A DNA stretch of 46,772 bases, taken from the NCBI RefSeq assembly GCF_900111325.1, contig NZ_FOGW01000021.1, positions 1 to 46,772 on the forward strand, read 5' to 3'. Positions 42,570-46,772 of the stretch are shown one piece after another (position 1 is the stretch's first letter; the number at the start of each line of letters is the position of its first letter). Below the pieces are notes generated by a model that saw only the letters and a program-made list of their open reading frames with translations, did not search any database and was not told the origin of the DNA. Made by a program: the position numbers and the translations under genes. The DNA is from Lachnobacterium bovis (GTDB taxonomy: Bacteria > Bacillota > Clostridia > Lachnospirales > Lachnospiraceae).

Positions 42570-42848
42570 ACAATAAAAGACTACTTTTGTCAAATTCAAA
42601 AGTAGTCTTTTACATTTCCATTCTCTTATGTTTTTGATTTAGTTTGTTTTTAATTTGTTTTTAATTTTGTTTTTTAGTAAATGTTTTTTATAAAATTCTA
42701 TACAATTACCGATTATATAACTAATGATATAACCAAGATTATCATCGTAATTGTATTACCTAGATATTTTGTCTAACCTCCTCTATTTCTTATTCCTTCC
42801 TATTATGATAATCTTTATTATTATACCCGTAAAAATATAAATAAACAA
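42570..42848 (-). ncRNA. Candidate small transcript between the AbiE-like operon and DAHP synthase
   Basis: On the minus strand a good promoter (TTGTTT 42848-42843, 17-base spacer, TATAAT 42825-42820) is followed by GAGGAGG (42783-42777), a stem TACAATTAC.GAT/ATC.GTAATTGTA (about 42700-42756) and a perfect terminator hairpin (AAAAGACTACTTTTG/CAAAAGTAGTCTTTT, 42611-42572). The only frame is a 10-residue hydrophobic peptide (MIILVISLVI, 42745-42713), 32 bases from GAGGAGG. It could be a regulatory RNA, or a tiny toxin gene; neither is proven. Confidence 0.4.
42572..42611 (-). terminator. Terminator hairpin upstream of the AbiE-like operon
   Basis: AAAAGACTACTTTTG and CAAAAGTAGTCTTTT, 15 base pairs around a 9-base loop. 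It lies in a divergent intergenic region, where no terminator is needed unless a small transcript runs into it. Confidence 0.8.
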
Positions 42849-42906
42849 TAATTTTTTTACTATTATCACTTCACTACGTCACATTATAACTTTAAAGTTA
42901 AAAAGG

Positions 42907-42935
42907 TTGTTTTTTTTAAAGAAATAGAATATTAT
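42907..42935 (+). promoter_or_regulatory. Promoter of the DAHP synthase gene
   Basis: TTGTTT (42907-42912), 17-base spacer, TATTAT (42930-42935), 48 bases before the ATG. No riboswitch or T-box is seen in the short leader. Confidence 0.55.
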
Positions 42936-42982
42936 ATACTTAATAGTATTTTACAACTTTAATATAGATAGGAGATTATAAT

Positions 42983-44017
42983 ATGGAAATGCAAATGAAT
43001 TTTATTCGAAAGTTACCTACTCCAAAGGAACTAAAAGAACAATATCCACTTGATAACAAAATTAAAGAGTTAAAAGAAGCTCGTGACAATGAAATTTTTG
43101 ATATTTTTTCTGGTAAAAATGATAAATTTCTTTTAATTATTGGTCCTTGTTCTGCTGATAATGAAGATGCAGTTCTTGAATATATGACAAGACTCGCTAA
43201 AGTCCAAGAAAAAGTAAAAGACAAAATTTTTATAATTCCACGAGTATATACAAATAAACCTCGTACCATTGGTGTGGGCTACAAGGGAATGCTTCATCAA
43301 CCTGATCCTGAAAAAGATGAAGACATGTTAAAAGGTATCATTGCAATCAGACAAATGCACACTCGTGTCGTTAACGAAACGGGCTTTACATGTGCCGAAG
43401 AGATGCTTTATCCTAGCAATCACCGTTATTTATCAGATTTACTTTCATATGTAGCTATAGGTGCCCGTTCTGTTGAGGATCAATCTCATAGACTTGTTGC
43501 TGGTGGTGTTGGAATTCCTGCCGGCATGAAAAACCCTACTGGTGGTGACTTAACAGTCATGATGAATTCTATCATTGCTGCACAAAACGGTTCTAAATTT
43601 TTATACCGCGGATGGGAAGTTGAAACAAATGGTAATCCATATGCTCACGCAATAATGAGAGGTTATGTTGATAAATTTGGTCGCAGTATTCCTAACTATC
43701 ATTATGAGGATTTGATGAATGTCTCAGAATTATATGCCGAGAAAGATTTATCTAACCCTGCTATCATTGTTGATTGTAACCACGCTAATTCAGGAAAAAA
43801 ATATTTAGAACAAATTAGAATTAGTAAAGATGTTTTACATAGTAAAAAGATTTCTCCAGATTTAAACAACATAGTTAAAGGACTAATGATTGAAAGTTAC
43901 CTTGAAGACGGAAGCCAATGCATTGGTGACGGTATCTATGGAAAATCAATCACAGATCCTTGTCTAGGATGGGAAAAAACTGAACGTCTTATTTATGAAA
44001 TTGCTGATTTGTTATAA
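42983..44017 (+). CDS. 3-deoxy-7-phosphoheptulonate synthase (type I, AroF/G/H class)
   Basis: A 344-residue enzyme joining phosphoenolpyruvate and erythrose 4-phosphate in the first step of aromatic amino acid synthesis. LLIIGPCSADNEDAVLEYM, RVYTNKPRTIGVGYKGM, GARSVEDQSHR, GMKNPTGGDLTVMMNSI, VDCNHANSGKKYLEQ and ESYLEDGSQ mark the class I-alpha family with an N-terminal extension that binds aromatic feedback inhibitors. ATG follows AGGAG at 8 bases. Single gene with its own terminator. Confidence 0.96.
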   Translation: MEMQMNFIRKLPTPKELKEQYPLDNKIKELKEARDNEIFDIFSGKNDKFLLIIGPCSADNEDAVLEYMTRLAKVQEKVKDKIFIIPRVYTNKPRTIGVGYKGMLHQPDPEKDEDMLKGIIAIRQMHTRVVNETGFTCAEEMLYPSNHRYLSDLLSYVAIGARSVEDQSHRLVAGGVGIPAGMKNPTGGDLTVMMNSIIAAQNGSKFLYRGWEVETNGNPYAHAIMRGYVDKFGRSIPNYHYEDLMNVSELYAEKDLSNPAIIVDCNHANSGKKYLEQIRISKDVLHSKKISPDLNNIVKGLMIESYLEDGSQCIGDGIYGKSITDPCLGWEKTERLIYEIADLL

Positions 44018-44046
44018 TACAAAACTTTATAATAAAATCTAATATA

Positions 44047-44096
44047 GAATAAGTGTCTTTTATCTAACATTTTTAGATTTAAGGCACTTATTTTTT
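44047..44096 (+). terminator. Terminator of the DAHP synthase gene
   Basis: AATAAGTGTCTT pairs with AAGGCACTTATT over an approximately 21-base partly paired loop, followed by T6 overlapping the stem end. Confidence 0.75.
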
Positions 44097-44202
44097 GTCT
44101 TTTTTTATGTATTATGACTTTTGTCGTTGACTTTTTATTGTATTTCAACCTTAAATAATTTATAATTTTTATAAAGTTAATGTATTATTAGGGAGGGGAA
44201 AA

Positions 44203-44709
44203 ATGAACAAATCAACAACACGAAAAAATCCATCGCGTGAGGTTTGTGAAAATGAAATAGTCAGAATATTAAACACAGAGCTAAAACAATCAGGAAAAAA
44301 CAAACATTTTCGCAGTGCCTCTGATTTTATGAAATATTTTGAATCACTTTATCCAACATCCGGAGCATTGGTAAAACAAGTTCAACGAGCAATAAAATCT
44401 CTTGATATGCCAAAAGACAAGGATGGATTCTTTATAATCAACAAAACCAAAAAACAATATGAATACGAATGTGAAATATCTAAAATCTTAAATCAAAATA
44501 ATTCTTATCCTATTGGTAATTCAAATATTGAAAGTATTTTTTTGAATTTACCAAATGATTGTGTTCAATATGTTACAGGATTATTTAATAAAATTGATTC
44601 CCTAAAAGAGTCGTATATTACGATTATTGAAACAAATAATGGACTATTATTTTTGACTGAAAACAAAGATCTTCTACTAGATGAAATTAAAAAAATTATA
44701 GAACTATAA
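44203..44709 (+). CDS. Small protein with possible ArgR-like layout
   Basis: A 168-residue cytoplasmic protein I do not recognise with confidence. Residues about 15-85 look like a winged helix (SREVCENEIVRIL, ASDFMKYFE, ALVKQVQRAIKSLDMPKDKDGFFIINK), reminiscent of the ArgR N-domain in which VSRDLKELG-type helices are followed by a beta wing. The C-terminal part (about 105-168) has the alternating strand/helix pattern of the ArgR oligomerisation domain (YITIIETNNGLLFLTENKDLLLDEIKKII). Key ArgR arginine-binding residues are not evident. ATG follows GGGAGGGG at 6 bases; a terminator follows. Likely a small regulator; target unknown. Confidence 0.55.
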   Translation: MNKSTTRKNPSREVCENEIVRILNTELKQSGKNKHFRSASDFMKYFESLYPTSGALVKQVQRAIKSLDMPKDKDGFFIINKTKKQYEYECEISKILNQNNSYPIGNSNIESIFLNLPNDCVQYVTGLFNKIDSLKESYITIIETNNGLLFLTENKDLLLDEIKKIIEL

Positions 44710-44712
44710 AAT

Positions 44713-44778
44713 TAAGGCTAACCATTTTGCTATTTTCTTAATATAGAAATTTAGCACATAATGATTAGCCTTATTTTT
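44713..44778 (+). terminator. Terminator after the ArgR-like gene
   Basis: AAGGCTAA.CATT..TGCTA pairs with TAGCA..AATG.TTAGCCTT, followed by ATTTTTAAAAATTA. It may also serve dacF on the minus strand. Confidence 0.75.
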
Positions 44779-44796
44779 AAAAATTACTGTTTAATC

Positions 44797-46185
44797 TTAA
44801 AAAATAATATTTTTCTTTTTTGCTAACATTTTTCTAAAGGTAACTGTTAATAAAATAATAACTACCGCACCTATGATCCATTTTATGATATCATCATTAT
44901 CATTCGAATTCACTGTTTTAGCTTTTTTTATTTTTTCTTTAGGTTGTACAATTTGAATTGCTCCAACTTTTCTTCCAAGGTAGCTATACTCTAACTCAAC
45001 TTTTGAATTATTTTTTATAAATTTACTAGTTACTTCTTTATAATCTACAGTTTTTGGAACATTAATATAAGAATTTAGATCATATTTCACTTTTTTTCCT
45101 TTATATTTAAGTTTCTTCTCATAATCCTTAACATTTAATATTTTAAAATTATCAAAGCAATAATCAAATAATTTTATCGTATCAAGATAATGATTTGGTG
45201 ATTTTGCATTTAAAACAACACAACATAACAACATATCATTTCTTTTTGCGTAAGTCACAAGAGTTGCATTAGCTGCAATAGTATATCCCGTTTTTCCTCC
45301 AAGACATCCATCATAGAGATATTTTGTCGTTTTTTTAGGATAATACATCATGTGATGATTTCTCAGATATGTTTCTTCTGGATGTTTATTCGTAGCAGGT
45401 AATGTGTATTTCTTAGTTAACATGATTTTTCTAAAATTTTCATTTTGATAAGCTTCTTTTGCTATCAATGCCATATCATATGCAGTTGTATAATGCTGCT
45501 CATCTGGCATACCATTTGAATTATTAAAATGTGTATCTTTACAACCAAGTTTTTGCGCTCTTTTATTCATTAAATCTATAAATGTTGTATAATCTCCGCC
45601 TTTTTTACTTCCTACATGCTCTGCCGTTGCATAAGCACATTCATTTGCTGATTCTAACATCGTCGCATATAAACATTGCTCCATTGTAATTACTTCACCC
45701 TCATCACGGGCAATATGTGAAGCATTAATTTCATTTTTATATACTGCTTCTCTCGAAAAAGTCACATTTTCACTTAAATTACAATTCTCTACTGCTAATA
45801 AAGTAGTAAGAATTTTAGTAATACTTGCTGGATAACGTCTTTCATTTATATTTTTTTCATATAAAATCGTCCCCGTATTAACATCCATCACAATTGCATT
45901 AGGTGTTTCTATTTCAATTCCACTAGGCCATTTGTTGTTATTATTATCATTTTCGCCCTCAGAATATACAGTTTCTTCAATTTTATGACTGTTTTTTTTA
46001 TTTTTTTTATTATTACTATCTTTTGCATAAATTTTTTCACAAAAAAAGATATTATTATTCTTTTCATTTTTAATATTTTTACAAAAATATTCATTTAAAA
46101 ATATATTTGAAAGAAAAATTCCTAAAACTGTTGATCCTATTACAATTTTTTTTCGTATTTTTTTATTCGACCCCTTCTTTTTCAT
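44797..46185 (-). CDS. D-alanyl-D-alanine carboxypeptidase (DacF-like penicillin-binding protein)
   Basis: A 462-residue low-molecular-weight penicillin-binding protein that trims peptidoglycan stem peptides. N-terminal signal or anchor (about 13-33), then an Asn/Lys-rich stretch (36-85), then the peptidase domain with Ser120-ITK123 (nucleophile and Lys), Ser178-Ala-Asn180 and Lys297-Thr-Gly299. A small beta domain follows, and a C-terminal membrane helix (about 432-452) with a basic tail. ATG follows GGAGGT at 7 bases. Two membrane segments are more than usual if the N-terminal one is not cleaved. Confidence 0.92.
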   Translation of the reverse strand: MKKKGSNKKIRKKIVIGSTVLGIFLSNIFLNEYFCKNIKNEKNNNIFFCEKIYAKDSNNKKNKKNSHKIEETVYSEGENDNNNNKWPSGIEIETPNAIVMDVNTGTILYEKNINERRYPASITKILTTLLAVENCNLSENVTFSREAVYKNEINASHIARDEGEVITMEQCLYATMLESANECAYATAEHVGSKKGGDYTTFIDLMNKRAQKLGCKDTHFNNSNGMPDEQHYTTAYDMALIAKEAYQNENFRKIMLTKKYTLPATNKHPEETYLRNHHMMYYPKKTTKYLYDGCLGGKTGYTIAANATLVTYAKRNDMLLCCVVLNAKSPNHYLDTIKLFDYCFDNFKILNVKDYEKKLKYKGKKVKYDLNSYINVPKTVDYKEVTSKFIKNNSKVELEYSYLGRKVGAIQIVQPKEKIKKAKTVNSNDNDDIIKWIIGAVVIILLTVTFRKMLAKKKNIIF

Positions 46186-46643
46186 TTTTTAGTACCTCCA
46201 AATTAATATATGAAAGTATTTCTTCTCCCCTTTAGTTGTCACGCATAATTGTGTCACAAAAAAATAATTTCACCCCTATTATACAAAGAGCACTACTAAA
46301 ATACAACGAAAAATATTTTTTTCTTTTTTATTTTAAAAAAATATATTACAATATACTATGCTTTACGCAATTTGTTTTAATCACCAAATTTTTATTAAAT
46401 TTAATATTTTTTAAATTATAATTTTTCAAAAAATATTATATGATATAAACAGATTTTTATGATTTGATTAAGAAAGACTAACTATTAAAAGTCAAGTTAA
46501 AAAATGATATTTTTTGATTAAAGTGCAGAAATGCATTTTAGATATATTTTGAACTCAGTTGGAGTTCTATGAACCTTGAAAACTGCATGACAAAAAGAGC
46601 ATCTATGTAGGTGCTCAAAAAAGGAGTATTGAATTAGAAAAAG
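46186..46643. other. Intergenic region with IS110-end structures
   Basis: Left half is AT-rich without a supported gene. The right half, downstream of the transposase on the minus strand, has a terminator-like hairpin GAGCACCTA/TAGATGCTC followed by T5 (about 46617-46593) and a second hairpin GAACTC/GAGTTC (about 46550-46567). Between them ACCTTGAAAACTGCAT (46571-46588 region) resembles sequence found just before 23S rRNA genes in many Firmicutes. The outer end of the IS is not determined. Confidence 0.4.
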
Positions 46644-46772
46644 TTAAGATGCTTTAATGTATTGCTGATTTGTTTTTTCGAGATGATAAATGACTCGTAC
46701 TAGCTTTTTTACAGCGTGAGATAGAGCAACATTATAATGTTTACCTTCGGCTCGCTTCTTGGCTAGATATTC
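46644..46772 (-). mobile_element. IS110-family transposase, C-terminal end (cut by the window edge)
   Basis: The last 42 codons of a transposase on the minus strand, ending at TAA 46644-46646: EYLAKKRAEGKHYNVALSHA then VKKLVRVIYHLEKT. The KRAEGKHYNVALSHAxKKLVRVIYxLEKT pattern is the typical C-terminus of IS110/IS116/IS902-type DEDD transposases. The rest lies outside the window. Ends and flanking core sequence cannot be defined here. Confidence 0.8.

Noticed and set aside
46236..46421. 61-codon open frame on the plus strand near the right end
   Set aside because: Phe/Ile/Tyr/Asn-rich translation of AT spacer with no ribosome site.
1..46772. CRISPR arrays, prophage genes or an rRNA operon
   Set aside because: No regularly spaced direct repeats, no phage structural genes and no rRNA sequence were seen, apart from a short spacer-like string near the right edge.

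Overview
The window looks like chromosomal DNA of a low-GC, anaerobic Gram-positive bacterium of the Clostridia, most probably a gut Lachnospiraceae. The reasons are the very AT-rich base composition, strong GGAGG-type ribosome binding sites, a two-cluster clostridial ferredoxin, a c subunit with a sodium-binding signature, plant-fibre enzymes (a GH120 xylosidase and a GH5 endoglucanase), and gene orders shared with Bacillus/Clostridium (gdpP-rplI-dnaB, rpsF-ssb-rpsR, and a yaaO-to-rsmI type cluster). Most genes are on the minus strand.

Layout. 1-10000 is an accessory region. It holds a bacteriocin-type ABC transporter pair (ATPase 292-951, DUF1430-like permease 955-3159), a GH120 beta-xylosidase (3214-5295), a probable small RNA with repeated GGGGA motifs (about 5545-5776), a truncated gene joined to a broken IS3-type element (5988-6626), and a four-gene operon that I read as a new circular bacteriocin locus (6656-9824): a 67-residue carnocyclin/garvicin ML-like precursor, a SpoIIM/DUF95 membrane protein, a large membrane protein and an ATPase. 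10022-17249 is the complete F1Fo ATP synthase operon. 17462-20319 holds dCMP deaminase, upp, a catalytically dead phosphatase-like protein and a Sua5-type enzyme. 20488-22047 is a secreted GH5 cellulase. 22344-22514 is a ferredoxin on the plus strand. 22703-26602 is dnaB, rplI and gdpP. 26853-29612 holds an SPFH/NfeD pair and a PucR-type regulator. 30319-31357 is the rpsR-ssb-rpsF operon. 31845-32959 (plus strand) holds a sirtuin and a DUF951 protein. 33073-33720 is a potassium-channel RCK subunit, next to an initiator tRNA. 34003-40771 is the rsmI/trmN6/ricT/holB/yaaR/kinase/decarboxylase cluster. 40846-42496 is an AbiE-like toxin-antitoxin pair. 42983-44709 (plus strand) holds DAHP synthase and an ArgR-like protein. 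44797-46185 is a D-Ala-D-Ala carboxypeptidase. The right edge cuts an IS110-family transposase.

The most interesting part is the bacteriocin region. The promoter of the precursor gene and the promoter of the separate ABC transporter operon share the same layout: TTGACA, a 17-base spacer, a -10 box, then a GTAAAC-N-GTTTAY inverted repeat near the start point, then a GACATCATG block. This suggests that one unknown regulator controls both. In addition, about 183 bases (103-285), made of an intercistronic hairpin and the 5' end of the SpoIIM gene, recur almost unchanged downstream of the ABC ATPase, as a relic of duplication. The IS remnant sits exactly where the small immunity gene of circularin-type operons would be expected.

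The rest is mostly conserved housekeeping DNA, with oddities worth checking: a phosphatase fold lacking both catalytic residues, a RicT with a 200-residue charged tail, a guanylate-kinase-like gene in the usual place of tmk, a degenerate AbiEii-like partner, and a perfect 15-base palindrome in the pucR-like promoter. All functional calls come from reading the sequence and from memory of protein families; no database search was run.
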